From Deltaproteobacteria bacterium (GTDB taxonomy: Bacteria > Desulfobacterota > GWC2-55-46), in NCBI GenBank assembly GCA_016212705.1, contig JACREU010000002.1, positions 1-64,000 of the forward strand: a stretch of DNA of 64,000 bases, given 5' to 3'. This document shows, piece by piece, positions 51,169 to 59,729 of the stretch; position 1 is the first letter of the stretch, and every line of letters begins with the position of its first letter. A program made the position numbers and the translations under genes. The notes under the pieces were generated by a model, which was not told where the DNA came from, did not search any database, and worked only from the letters and a program-made list of their open reading frames with translations.

Positions 51169-52614
51169 TTAGCCCTCCCTCAAAAGGTATTTTGCGAATA
51201 CGCGGGCGGATTTGACGGTCTTTTTCATCTCCTCAGGCGACCTTAAGACCCGGAGGAGTTTACGCGCAAGGTATCTGGGCCCCAGGTAGTATTCCCTGCG
51301 GGCGCGTCCGCAGAACCTGACCAAATCTTCTGACGAGAGCGCTGGTGTGGAAACCACACAGTTGTGGAGGCCTTCGGAAGTGAGCCACTTGCTGAAGTCC
51401 GTCGTCTCAAGGTAGCCGTTCCTCCTCGCCCACTCGTAAGTCTCTGTACCCGGATAAACCATCAAAGGAAAGAACTGGCAGGTATCGGCGTTTATTTCTC
51501 TCGCGAACGCAAGCGACTTAAGAAGCGTGTCTTTCGTCTCCCCGGGGTTCCCGGCCATGAAGCAGGAATGGAGCATAACGCCCGCCTTTCTCGCGTCCTT
51601 GACAAAGGTCCTCATGCGCTCAATTGTCAGCCCTTTTTTTATGTTCTTTAATATCCCGTCGTCCGCGGACTCGAAACCGACTACGATGAGCCTGCAACCG
51701 GCCCGCTTCATCGCCCGCATCGTATCAAGACTCAGATTGGCGCGGCACTCGACGGTCCAGGGGACCTTTACGCGCCTTTTTAACATCAGCTCTGAGAACT
51801 CTACCGTATGCTTTTCATTGAACGAGAACGTGTCGTCGTCGATCAGGACCTCCCTCACCTCAGGGAGCTCTCGTTCTATATACTCAAACTCGGAGACTAT
51901 GTTCTCAGGGGTCCTCTGCCTCTGCCTCCTCCCGAACATCTTTTCCGGGTATACGCAGTACGAGCACCGCGCGTTGCACCCCCTGGAAGTAAAGATGGAC
52001 ACGACCGGATACCTGCAGTGGGCGTAGAAGTAGTTCCTTATGTTCAGGTGTTTTTTGTAGACCTTTGATACGAACGGCAGGGAGTCGAGGTCTTCGATAA
52101 AGGCCCGATCCGGGCCTGAGATTATCGTTTCTCCGTCCCTGTATGTGAGGCCGCTGACGGCCTCAAGGCCGCCCTTTTCCATGAGCCTTTCGGCAAGCTC
52201 GGCTATGGTCAAGTCGTACTCGCCCCTTGCGACGGCGTCAACGCGCCTGTCGAGGGCGAGGGATTCCTCCGGCAGCGCCGAGACGTGAGGGCCTGTCAAC
52301 ACGACAAAGCTCGACGGCAGGAGGTCTTTTATCTCTCCGGCGACAGAGCAGTCGTTATAGATGCTCGGCGTACCGGTGTAGACGACGACTATCTCCGGGG
52401 AAAAGCCGTTTACCGCCTTCAATGTCTCGCCCCTTGTGAGCCCTTCGGCAGGTGCGTCGATGATCATAACCGTATGCCCTCTGTCCTCAAGCAACCCGGC
52501 GGCATAGGCGTGCCATATCGGATAATAGATCGTCCCGCTCTTCGTAACGGCAGGAGAGCGAGAGAACCTTGAGTACCTCGGCAGGAACGGCGGATTAAGG
52601 AAAAGCACCTTCAT
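51169..52614 (-). CDS. B12-binding-type radical SAM protein (first of pair)
   Basis: 481 aa. The N-terminal Rossmann domain (about 1-150: MKVLFLNPPF, YYPIWHAYAAGLLEDRGHTVMIIDA) resembles cobalamin-binding domains, but the DxHxxG base-off motif is not present. The radical-SAM core has Cys213/Cys217/Cys220 (RGCNARCSYC), then VLIDDDTFSF and GFESADDGILKNIKKGLT. Such proteins in surface-glycan loci are of unknown substrate; class B methyltransferases and carbon-skeleton modifiers share this plan. GGGAGGG lies upstream of ATG 52614. It overlaps the second radical-SAM gene by four bases. Confidence 0.85.
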   Translation of the reverse strand: MKVLFLNPPFLPRYSRFSRSPAVTKSGTIYYPIWHAYAAGLLEDRGHTVMIIDAPAEGLTRGETLKAVNGFSPEIVVVYTGTPSIYNDCSVAGEIKDLLPSSFVVLTGPHVSALPEESLALDRRVDAVARGEYDLTIAELAERLMEKGGLEAVSGLTYRDGETIISGPDRAFIEDLDSLPFVSKVYKKHLNIRNYFYAHCRYPVVSIFTSRGCNARCSYCVYPEKMFGRRQRQRTPENIVSEFEYIERELPEVREVLIDDDTFSFNEKHTVEFSELMLKRRVKVPWTVECRANLSLDTMRAMKRAGCRLIVVGFESADDGILKNIKKGLTIERMRTFVKDARKAGVMLHSCFMAGNPGETKDTLLKSLAFAREINADTCQFFPLMVYPGTETYEWARRNGYLETTDFSKWLTSEGLHNCVVSTPALSSEDLVRFCGRARREYYLGPRYLARKLLRVLRSPEEMKKTVKSARVFAKYLLREG

Positions 52615-54053
52615 CGTGTCCCTCCCCTGAAACGTACCCTGTCGGATAATTTCCTCAAGGCATTGTTGTTGAAGAAGAGCCTCTGGAAGGCCATCGTGGA
52701 GCCGATATACGAGAGCGGGTACTTAAATGGGCCGTACCTCTCGAAGACCCTCTCTATCCCTTTTTTCTGGATATTCAGTGTAACGTCTCGGAGCCTTTTC
52801 GCTAGCGCCTCCCTCTCCTCAATGGATAGCTCGGGGGTAGTAAAGAAAGGTTTGCCTGTTTTTTTAGAGAACCGCAAGTTCTTGTCCATGCTGTTAAGGA
52901 GTTCGAGCGGGTCGGCGGTCCAGGCTTTTTTTCCCTCAACCCAGTCCCAGAGCGCGGTCCCCGGAAAGGGCATCAGGTTGTAAAAATCGGCCTTGAATAC
53001 CGGGTACTTCCGCGCTATTTTTATTGAGTCTTCTATGTCTTCGACCGTCTCCCCAGGAGTGCCGTATACGAAAAAGAGCGAGACCTCGAACCCGAGCTCA
53101 CAGCTTAACTTTATCGCCGACTCTATCTCGGCCATCGTCTCGCCTTTTTTGAGGGTCTTAAGGACCTTGTCGTTACCGGCCTCAACGCCTATGCCGAAGC
53201 TCTTGAAGCCGGCCTCTTTCATGCGCACAAGCATCTCCCGCTCGATCTTATCGGCCCTTATGCCGTTAGATGCCCTCAAGGTGAGACCCTTGAGCCCCCG
53301 CTTCTCTATCTCGTCGCAGAGGGCGAATACCCGCTCTCTATAGAAGGTGAAGTTGTCGTCGAGGAAGTTGAATATGCGCGTGCCTTTCGCGTACCAGAAT
53401 TCGAGCTCGGAGCCTATGCCCTCTATCGACCTCGTCCTTATCTCTTTTCCGAGCGTGAGCCCGACCGAGCAGAATATGCACGAGTACGGGCACCCGCGGG
53501 ACGTGATTACGCCCATCTCGTTGGCGTACTTATCAAGCTCGAATTTTTCATACCTCGGCCAGCCTATGGCGTCGAGGTCGCCGGGCCTCTCTAAGGGATT
53601 CGCGCATACGCCCTTAGCCCCGTCCCTGTACACGACGCCGGGTATGGAGGACGGCTCCTCGCCCTTGAGGTAACGGACGAGCGAGCGCTCAGCCTCTCCG
53701 GTAAACGCGATATCGACCTTCGGATATTCTTCAAGTATCTTCCTGCCGAGTATCGTCACATGAGGGCCGCCAGCAATAGTCGCGACACCTGGGCACGCGT
53801 CCTTGATCGCGCCGAGGAGGCCGAAGAACCTCTTGTGCCCCACGGTGTATACGGTTGTCCCGACGCAGTCGTAGCCGCCTTTCCTTACCCTCTCGATAAC
53901 ATCGTCTTCCGAGTAGCCGAGCTTCATGTCGATCACATCGTAATCGATGCCCTCATCAGCCAGCGCCTCCGCGAGATAGCCGGTGCCGAGCGGCGGCCTG
54001 CTCGACCCAAGCTCGTCCGAATAGACGTTATAAAGGAGCAGTACCCTCTTCAA
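52611..54053 (-). CDS. B12-binding-type radical SAM protein (second of pair)
   Basis: 480 aa with the same plan: N-terminal Rossmann domain (LGTGYLAEALADEGIDYDVIDMKLG...AGGPHVTI), radical-SAM Cys188/Cys192/Cys195 (RGCPYSCIFC), FNFLDDNFTFY and GIGVEAGNDKVLKTLKKG. Sequence identity to its neighbour appears low, so they are not a recent duplication. Start is TTG 54053, supported by AAGGGAGGG 8 nt upstream and by the MKRVLLLYNV opening. Adjacent, coupled genes suggest consecutive steps on one substrate, perhaps a lipid or sugar of the glycan (inference). It overlaps the GT9 gene by 26 nt. Confidence 0.85.
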   Translation of the reverse strand: MKRVLLLYNVYSDELGSSRPPLGTGYLAEALADEGIDYDVIDMKLGYSEDDVIERVRKGGYDCVGTTVYTVGHKRFFGLLGAIKDACPGVATIAGGPHVTILGRKILEEYPKVDIAFTGEAERSLVRYLKGEEPSSIPGVVYRDGAKGVCANPLERPGDLDAIGWPRYEKFELDKYANEMGVITSRGCPYSCIFCSVGLTLGKEIRTRSIEGIGSELEFWYAKGTRIFNFLDDNFTFYRERVFALCDEIEKRGLKGLTLRASNGIRADKIEREMLVRMKEAGFKSFGIGVEAGNDKVLKTLKKGETMAEIESAIKLSCELGFEVSLFFVYGTPGETVEDIEDSIKIARKYPVFKADFYNLMPFPGTALWDWVEGKKAWTADPLELLNSMDKNLRFSKKTGKPFFTTPELSIEEREALAKRLRDVTLNIQKKGIERVFERYGPFKYPLSYIGSTMAFQRLFFNNNALRKLSDRVRFRGGTR

Positions 54054-55275
54054 TCGACGTCCCTCCCTTGAGTAGCGACTTCGCCTCCATAAAGACCTCT
54101 TCAGCGGTTATGTCGGATATGCACCTGCCTGCGCCCCCTCCCTTATTGTGCACGCATCCGAATTGCCAGCACGGGGAGCATGGATATGCCTTGTATACGA
54201 CCCTTTCGCGGCCGGCTGACCTCGGCCCGAAGACCTCAGGCGACTGCGGCCCCATGAGCGCCACCACAGGGATGCCTGCGGAGGCCGCTATGTGCATGGG
54301 GCCGCTGTCGAGACCTATGAAAAGCGAGCCTTTCTCAAAGACCGCCTTCAGTCCGGCTATCTCGAAGGCCCCGCAGCCGTTCACCACGCGCCCTGACGGG
54401 TGTTTTATACGCGCCATGACCCTTCCCGCCCTTTCGTAATCCGACTTTGCCCCGATAAGGGTAATGTCGAGCTTTCCATCGAGTTCAAGGAGCCTTTCGG
54501 ATACTTCCGAGAACCTCTCCTCTGGCCATCTCCGGAGTTCCCCTCCTGAGCCGATATGGATGAATATCCTCTCGTCCGCCTCTTCATCCACTGACCTGGC
54601 GGCCCCTTCCGATTCGCGCGCCCCTCTTTCTTTTTCGTGATGCTTTATCCCACCGACCGCCATGATGGAGTCGACGAAGTGCTGGCAACTAACTTTTTTA
54701 TTTATACGCGGCCCGGTCTCCCCATCGAGCCCTCCCCTCATCAGCGAGAGCCATGAAGACCTCATGGGGTTCGGGAATGCGGCTACACTCCTTAAAGGCA
54801 CCCTATTGCCGACAAGCCACCTGAATGTCCGTCCGTCGCCGCGCAGCCAGAGCGCGCAATTGAATCCGTGGCCGGAAAGCGCCCTTGCCGGGAAAGCCGT
54901 TCTTTTTTGAGACCTGGAGTATTTTTCGGAGTCGTAGACGTATGTCTTCTCTATCCCCTCGCAAGTTCGGGCGAGGTTTGAGTTTATCGAATCGATGAGG
55001 ACCGAGATGCGTATGGAGTCGCCGTGCTTTTTTCTGAGGGCGTCTATGAGGTGAATGGTGAGCACAAAATCGCCTATCGCTCCGAGCTGTACGATAAGGA
55101 GATCGCCGTTCACTGCGGCGACCGGCATGAGCCGTTCGTATGCCCTCAGCAGGAGGGCCTGCGCGTATGAGCCGAGCGACAGCGCGATCGATCTTGAGAT
55201 AAACGAGTATCTATGCAATGCGCCCCCGGTTACGGCTTTGATTAACGCCAATGGACGGGTGAGACGGCTGTGCAA
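54028..55275 (-). CDS. Family 9 glycosyltransferase (heptosyltransferase-like)
   Basis: GT-B fold of ADP-heptose:LPS transferases. The N-terminal domain starts LLIVQLGAIGDFVLTIHLIDAL, and the C-terminal donor site has FIHIGSGGELRRWPEERF, FIGLDSGPMHIAASAGIPVVALMGPQSPEVFGP and CSPCWQFGC. This indicates a role in LPS core or a related oligosaccharide. The start is uncertain: TTG 55275 gives 415 aa with a 50-residue N-terminal extension; ATG 55128 gives 366 aa and matches the family start better, but has no ribosome site. It is the first gene after the promoter at 55439-55466. Confidence 0.85.
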   Translation of the reverse strand: MHSRLTRPLALIKAVTGGALHRYSFISRSIALSLGSYAQALLLRAYERLMPVAAVNGDLLIVQLGAIGDFVLTIHLIDALRKKHGDSIRISVLIDSINSNLARTCEGIEKTYVYDSEKYSRSQKRTAFPARALSGHGFNCALWLRGDGRTFRWLVGNRVPLRSVAAFPNPMRSSWLSLMRGGLDGETGPRINKKVSCQHFVDSIMAVGGIKHHEKERGARESEGAARSVDEEADERIFIHIGSGGELRRWPEERFSEVSERLLELDGKLDITLIGAKSDYERAGRVMARIKHPSGRVVNGCGAFEIAGLKAVFEKGSLFIGLDSGPMHIAASAGIPVVALMGPQSPEVFGPRSAGRERVVYKAYPCSPCWQFGCVHNKGGGAGRCISDITAEEVFMEAKSLLKGGTSIEEGTAPL

Positions 55276-55418
55276 AAAAAACAGACGTCTGTCCCAGGGG
55301 ACAAAGTTGAGTTTTCCAGGTGATTGGCTTTAAGGCTCAGATGAAGATCGAAGGTGTGAGTCGGGGAGTTTCAGGATGATGGAACGCCGGGGGCGTTTAG
55401 AGACCCACCCGGCTTAAC

Positions 55419-55431
55419 ATTGAATTTCAAT
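55419..55431. promoter_or_regulatory. Palindrome just after the GT9 promoter
   Basis: ATTGAA-T-TTCAAT, a perfect 13-bp palindrome starting 7 bp beyond the -10, at about the transcription start. A position from +1 to +14 suits a repressor operator. Confidence 0.4.
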
Positions 55432-55438
55432 TAAGTCG

Positions 55439-55466
55439 ATTATAGCATCTTTTATTAAAATGTAAA
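55439..55466 (-). promoter_or_regulatory. Internal promoter of the polysaccharide locus
   Basis: -35 TTTACA (55461-55466), 16-bp spacer, perfect -10 TATAAT (55439-55444) on the minus strand, in an AT-rich 204-bp spacer (55276-55479). It would start transcription at about 55432, reading GT9, the radical-SAM pair and onward to wzi. The region between 55276 and 55418 shows no gene. Confidence 0.65.
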
Positions 55467-55479
55467 GTAAAATATTAAA

Positions 55480-56883
55480 CTAAGATTTGCCATTTTTGAA
55501 GGCCATCATGCCAGCAACATACATGGCTATGAGAAGATTGAAGCATCCGATGTAGAATATAGACCCATAGGAATTGGCCGAAATCGCGAGCGCAACGAGC
55601 GATCCGCCGAATGAGAACCTGATGAAATCCAACTCGTTCGAGGCGATCCCCTTTCCGAGAGAATGGATTCGTAATCCGGTGAAGACGAGGAGCGCGAGCC
55701 CTATGACGCCTGTCTCGGCGGTCCACTCGATGTACGAGTTTAGTATCGCCACCCTGAAGGCCTCGAAGTCAAGCGAACCGAAGTTTAAGTTTATGGACCC
55801 GGACACGGCCTTTGTGAGAAGAGGCGATTGACCTATACCAACACCTGTAAACAGGTTGTCCGCTATCATCTCCATGCCTATCTTCCAGGTAAGGGTCCTG
55901 CTGTTAATGGTAAGCGCTTCGCTTATCAGCTTGCCGGTTATCGCCGAGCTTACGAACTCATGGAACGAGTATATGATGACGCCTATGAAAAGAGCGGCCC
56001 CCGCGAGCGCCCTCCCCTTGACTCCTTTTCTGAATATCAGAAGGACTGAAAGAACGCTCAATATCATCGATACCGAAAAAGTGAGGGCGAGCGCGATGGC
56101 CGTAAGCGAGAGTATGAGCTTTAGCGTCCGTTTGGAGTATCGGCAACCCTCGTAGCCGTACCGTGTCGCTCCGATAACGGGGAATGTCATCGTAACGAGC
56201 AGTAGCCCGTAGGTCTGCGGCTCTCCGACGTATCCTCCAATCCTCAAAAAAGGGAATGTGATCACGCTCCCGAGCCTTACGCCCGCGGCCGCGTATAAGA
56301 TGAACTGCAGGAGCCCGAAGCAGACGGCCGCTGTATGGAGCTGTATGGCGAAGTTGATGGCGGTAGCGATCCTCTTTCTGCCGCTCAGGGCCGATATGAC
56401 GAAGTCGATTGCGAATAGCGAAAGGAAGAGCCTTATAAGGAACGAAAGCCCCCTGTACCCCGGGGAGTTGATGCCGACGGCCCAGGGCAGTGCGTAGCTC
56501 TCCGCAGGAAAGGCCTTCCCTGGGATGAGGCTCGATAGCATTAGGGAGATGGACGCCCATATGAATATGAGAAACAAAGGCGCCTGCAACGGGTGTGGTT
56601 TGGGATCGAACGAGCCTTTTGCGAGTACTTCGACGATGGATACCGCGAGCATGGCAACGGCAGTGAGGGATGAGGCGCTTATCGAGCCCAACTTCAGCGC
56701 ATTGTCGTTCGACATAACGAAAGCTGAGGCTATGAAGGCCATGGTAAGAGCGAACCTGGGGTTTGCGCGGCCCGCGCGCGTCAAGGGATAAAACAGCGTG
56801 CCTTGGAAGCGGCCCGCCACGCTGTCTGCAAGCGCTACTGTCGCCTGCCTGTTTGCCTCTCTTGTCCCCTTCACCACTTCCAC
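55480..56883 (-). CDS. O-antigen ligase/polymerase-like membrane protein (Wzy/WaaL)
   Basis: About 467 aa with roughly eleven to twelve membrane helices. The large periplasmic loop near residues 300-370 has INSRTLTWKIGMEMIADNLFTGVGIGQSP, the Wzy_C/O-antigen ligase pattern (R..W..g......P..GvG.G), and NSYIEWTAETGVIGLAL follows. It could be the Wzy polymerase or the WaaL ligase; sequence alone does not separate these. Start is GTG 56883, or GTG 56877, which is better spaced from GAGGGA. Its stop is followed by the promoter for the next group. Confidence 0.8.
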   Translation of the reverse strand: MEVVKGTREANRQATVALADSVAGRFQGTLFYPLTRAGRANPRFALTMAFIASAFVMSNDNALKLGSISASSLTAVAMLAVSIVEVLAKGSFDPKPHPLQAPLFLIFIWASISLMLSSLIPGKAFPAESYALPWAVGINSPGYRGLSFLIRLFLSLFAIDFVISALSGRKRIATAINFAIQLHTAAVCFGLLQFILYAAAGVRLGSVITFPFLRIGGYVGEPQTYGLLLVTMTFPVIGATRYGYEGCRYSKRTLKLILSLTAIALALTFSVSMILSVLSVLLIFRKGVKGRALAGAALFIGVIIYSFHEFVSSAITGKLISEALTINSRTLTWKIGMEMIADNLFTGVGIGQSPLLTKAVSGSINLNFGSLDFEAFRVAILNSYIEWTAETGVIGLALLVFTGLRIHSLGKGIASNELDFIRFSFGGSLVALAISANSYGSIFYIGCFNLLIAMYVAGMMAFKNGKS

Positions 56884-56924
56884 TCCCTCGATGCCGGACT
56901 CGTCAAAAAAAAACGCCTGCCGCC

Positions 56925-58577
56925 TTACCTCTTTCTGTATATCTGATAAGAGCCAAGTTCCATCACAGGTTCGAAGGCCAGGTCGATCTTCCGCATCTGA
57001 TCAGGCGCGAGCCTCGCAAAATTGACCCTTCTCTCGATTATCCAGTCCCAATTGTTCAGGTCGCCGGAAAGGGCCGTCAGGGACCCTGCCTTACTGAATT
57101 CCATCCCTGTGTAGTACATTATGTCGCCGGGGATGACTACCGCGCTCCAGGACGGGATTGCCGCCCTTACAAACCCTATCGTCTCTTTTGCGCCGGTCTC
57201 TCCGTACTGGACCCTTGTCTGGTACTGACCTGTCGCCTGTGACGCAAAGAGAGAGATGAAGGATGCGATGGAGAGCGCGACAAGCGTACTTCGAACCGTC
57301 GTTCCTGCGCGCCATCTGCAAAAAAGACGCGCCATTGCAAAGACCGCCGCGTTCATCGCCGTGTAGACGAGGAGATAAGAGGCGAGCCCCGTATAATCGC
57401 GGACCCTGTAGCGCAGAAGCGTCTCATACATGGGGTCGCCTGCAATCACATAAAAGATGCCGGCAAAGACGGCAACCACAAGCAACGCAGGAGCGAAGCG
57501 CATCTCAATTAATTCGCGCCTGAGGGAGGTAAAAACAAAGAGGGCCGATAACGGGTATAACGGGTAAAAATATTTAAGCTCTCCGAAGGGGTACGGGTGC
57601 AGGAATAAATAAAAAAAGAATATCGAAGTTATGAGGATCAGGAGGAGATTTTCTACGCCGCCGCGCCTCCATTCCTTAACGACACTGACAGCGGCAGTTA
57701 GGAATAGCGCTATGAAAAACGGACTCAACCAGAACGTCATCGCCATTATCTTCGTAAGCGGCGAGAAGAACGCCACGCCTGAGGCAAATAGCGGCGCGCC
57801 CTCCTGAGTTTTATTGAAGGCGATGAATTCGAAGGAGTTGGGGCCGTCTATGAAAAAGTACGCGTATGCGAGGTAAAACGGAACGAACGTGACAAGGGCA
57901 GACGAGAGGATGAGGGCCGAGTTCCTTATGGCCCTCCTGATGCCGACGCCTGTGGTCGCCTCATAGACAAGCGTTGAGAAAACGAGGAGGAACGGCGTAA
58001 AAAAATATTTTGCCCACATGGCAAGACCAACAAGGAAACCGGCCTTGAGGTAAAAGGCCGTTGATGATTCTCCGATGGGGCGGCCCTTGATATAGTAGAG
58101 GAGCGCGATGAGGATAAGCGGGGTCAGCACAACCGGCTCCATCTCAAGGAGGAGCGAGCCGTGGACAAAGGGCGGCATAATGGCGATAAAGGCGAGCGCA
58201 AAAGGCGCGACCCCGCCTATATCAATCGCCTTCATGATCCTCCAGAGGAGAAAGAGGCTCAAGACCGCGGAAGCGGCCCCCAGAAAATAGAGCGAGTGAA
58301 AACTGTCTCCCAACAGGGTCCGCGCGGCTTTCCCCATTAGCGCGTAGAGCGGCGGGTGGCAATAATAGGCGAGCGCCCTTCCCCAGCTCGCGGTGTCCCT
58401 GATGTGTATTACCTCCTCGTGCATCGGGAGCTGGAACAGGAACGGCGCCGCTAAGACGAGATAAATGGCGGCAGAGGTAGAAAACGGCCGGCCTTCCGTG
58501 AATGAGAGAGAGCGCTCCGAGGTTCCCTCCCACCCCCTCTTGTCGTTCGCCAGTGCTTTATCTATCGGGTCGCTCAT
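56925..58577 (-). CDS. GT39-like GT-C glycosyltransferase
   Basis: 550 aa multi-pass membrane protein. The first loop has LPMHEEVIHIRDTASWGRALAYYCHPPLYALMG, where the acidic pair and HPPLY are typical of ArnT/PMT-type enzymes that use polyprenyl-phosphate sugars in the periplasm. The C-terminal soluble domain contains VVIPGDIMYY and NNWDWIIERRVNFA. ATG 58577 has GGAGGAG 7 nt upstream; a longer frame to 58706 is encoded by the G-rich repeat tract and is rejected. It lies downstream of the GtrB-like gene, which could supply its lipid-linked donor. Confidence 0.8.
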   Translation of the reverse strand: MSDPIDKALANDKRGWEGTSERSLSFTEGRPFSTSAAIYLVLAAPFLFQLPMHEEVIHIRDTASWGRALAYYCHPPLYALMGKAARTLLGDSFHSLYFLGAASAVLSLFLLWRIMKAIDIGGVAPFALAFIAIMPPFVHGSLLLEMEPVVLTPLILIALLYYIKGRPIGESSTAFYLKAGFLVGLAMWAKYFFTPFLLVFSTLVYEATTGVGIRRAIRNSALILSSALVTFVPFYLAYAYFFIDGPNSFEFIAFNKTQEGAPLFASGVAFFSPLTKIMAMTFWLSPFFIALFLTAAVSVVKEWRRGGVENLLLILITSIFFFYLFLHPYPFGELKYFYPLYPLSALFVFTSLRRELIEMRFAPALLVVAVFAGIFYVIAGDPMYETLLRYRVRDYTGLASYLLVYTAMNAAVFAMARLFCRWRAGTTVRSTLVALSIASFISLFASQATGQYQTRVQYGETGAKETIGFVRAAIPSWSAVVIPGDIMYYTGMEFSKAGSLTALSGDLNNWDWIIERRVNFARLAPDQMRKIDLAFEPVMELGSYQIYRKR

Positions 58578-58667
58578 GGACTTCTCCTCCCGCGTTGATT
58601 CATTGCCGCCCACATGCGCCCACCCGCCCCCACACCCATTAAACAAGGTATGCCGCTCCCCGCTATG

Positions 58668-58707
58668 CCACCCCACCCCACCCCACCTGCCCACCCACCT
58701 GCCCACC
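58668..58707 (-). repeat. G-rich tandem repeat tract, potential G-quadruplex
   Basis: On the coding (minus) strand there are six runs of at least three G separated by 1-5 nt, including three G4 runs split by single T. Units are GGGGT and GGTGGGCA. It starts 6 bp past the GtrB stop and lies about 90 bp before the GT39 start codon. The rest of the 135-bp spacer (58578-58712) holds no gene. Confidence 0.75.
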
Positions 58708-58712
58708 TGTTT

Positions 58713-59693
58713 TCAGCGATAGAGACGCAGTCTCACGTCGTCTGTCAGGTCCGCGTCTTTGGCCCGTTCAAACCCTGACGTGCTCTCTATTATGTAATTG
58801 GGCCTTTTTTTGTTCTCGTTGTAGATGCGCCCTATATAGATGCCGAGTATGCCGACGGTAAAGAGCTGTGTGCCGCCGAGGAAGAGCATGGTGGCCATTA
58901 TCGCAGACCAGCCCGGGAGGTTCATGCCCAGGAACTTCATTACGATGATCGCCACAAGATACATGAACGCGCCGACTGATACGAGGAAGCCTATGATGAG
59001 CGACAGGCTCAACGGCGCGAGAGAGAAAGACGTGAGCCCTGAGGTGAACGCGCTTATCGGGCCGAGCCCGAAGATCGGGTAGTGTGTGTCGCCGGCGAAC
59101 CTCTTTTCCCTCGAATAGAATACCTGGACCTGCCTGAAACCGACCCATGAGACGAGCCCGCGCATGAAGGCGTCCTTTTCCTTGAGTTTGAGGACCTCCT
59201 TCACCACCCGCCTGTCGAGCAACTTGAAATCCCCTGAATCGACAGGGAGGTCTATTTCGGAGAAGAGCCTCAACACCCTGTACGCCTTCTTCGTTATCCA
59301 CATCTTCAGGGGGTTCTCCCCGTCCCTCGCGACCCTTGTGGTGTAGACTACGTCGGCCCCCTCCTTCCATTTGGAGACGATCTCGGGTATGAGCTCCGGC
59401 GGGTCCTGGAGGTCGGTGTCCATATAGATGACCGCGTCACCCTTGGCAAGCCTCATCCCGGCGAAGACGCACGGGGTCGAGCCGAACCTCCTCGACATGT
59501 TGATTATCTTTATCGCAACGTCGTTTTTCATGAGTTCCGTGAGGAGCCTCAGCGAGCCGTCCGTCGAGGCGTCGTTGACGAATATGAATTCGTAACCGCA
59601 CCCGGTCGTCTTAAGGGACTTATGCAGTCTCCTTACGAGCTCCGGGATGTTAGCCTCCTCGTTCCTGAATGACAGCACAATGGAAATCAGCAT
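58713..59693 (-). CDS. Family 2 glycosyltransferase, GtrB/DPM1-like
   Basis: 326 aa. The GT-A domain has SIVLSFRNEEANIPELVRRL, FVNDASTDGS, AVIYMDTDLQDPPELIPE (metal-binding DxD) and LPVDSGDFKLLDRRVV. Two C-terminal membrane helices (about 225-255 and 265-295) follow. This is the plan of GtrB and dolichol-phosphate mannose-type synthases, which load a sugar onto undecaprenyl phosphate. AAGGAGG precedes ATG 59693. The likely user of the product is the GT-C enzyme encoded next downstream. Confidence 0.9.
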   Translation of the reverse strand: MLISIVLSFRNEEANIPELVRRLHKSLKTTGCGYEFIFVNDASTDGSLRLLTELMKNDVAIKIINMSRRFGSTPCVFAGMRLAKGDAVIYMDTDLQDPPELIPEIVSKWKEGADVVYTTRVARDGENPLKMWITKKAYRVLRLFSEIDLPVDSGDFKLLDRRVVKEVLKLKEKDAFMRGLVSWVGFRQVQVFYSREKRFAGDTHYPIFGLGPISAFTSGLTSFSLAPLSLSLIIGFLVSVGAFMYLVAIIVMKFLGMNLPGWSAIMATMLFLGGTQLFTVGILGIYIGRIYNENKKRPNYIIESTSGFERAKDADLTDDVRLRLYR

Positions 59694-59729
59694 CCTGGCC
59701 TCCTTTTAAGCGAAAAAAACCGCCTCGTT

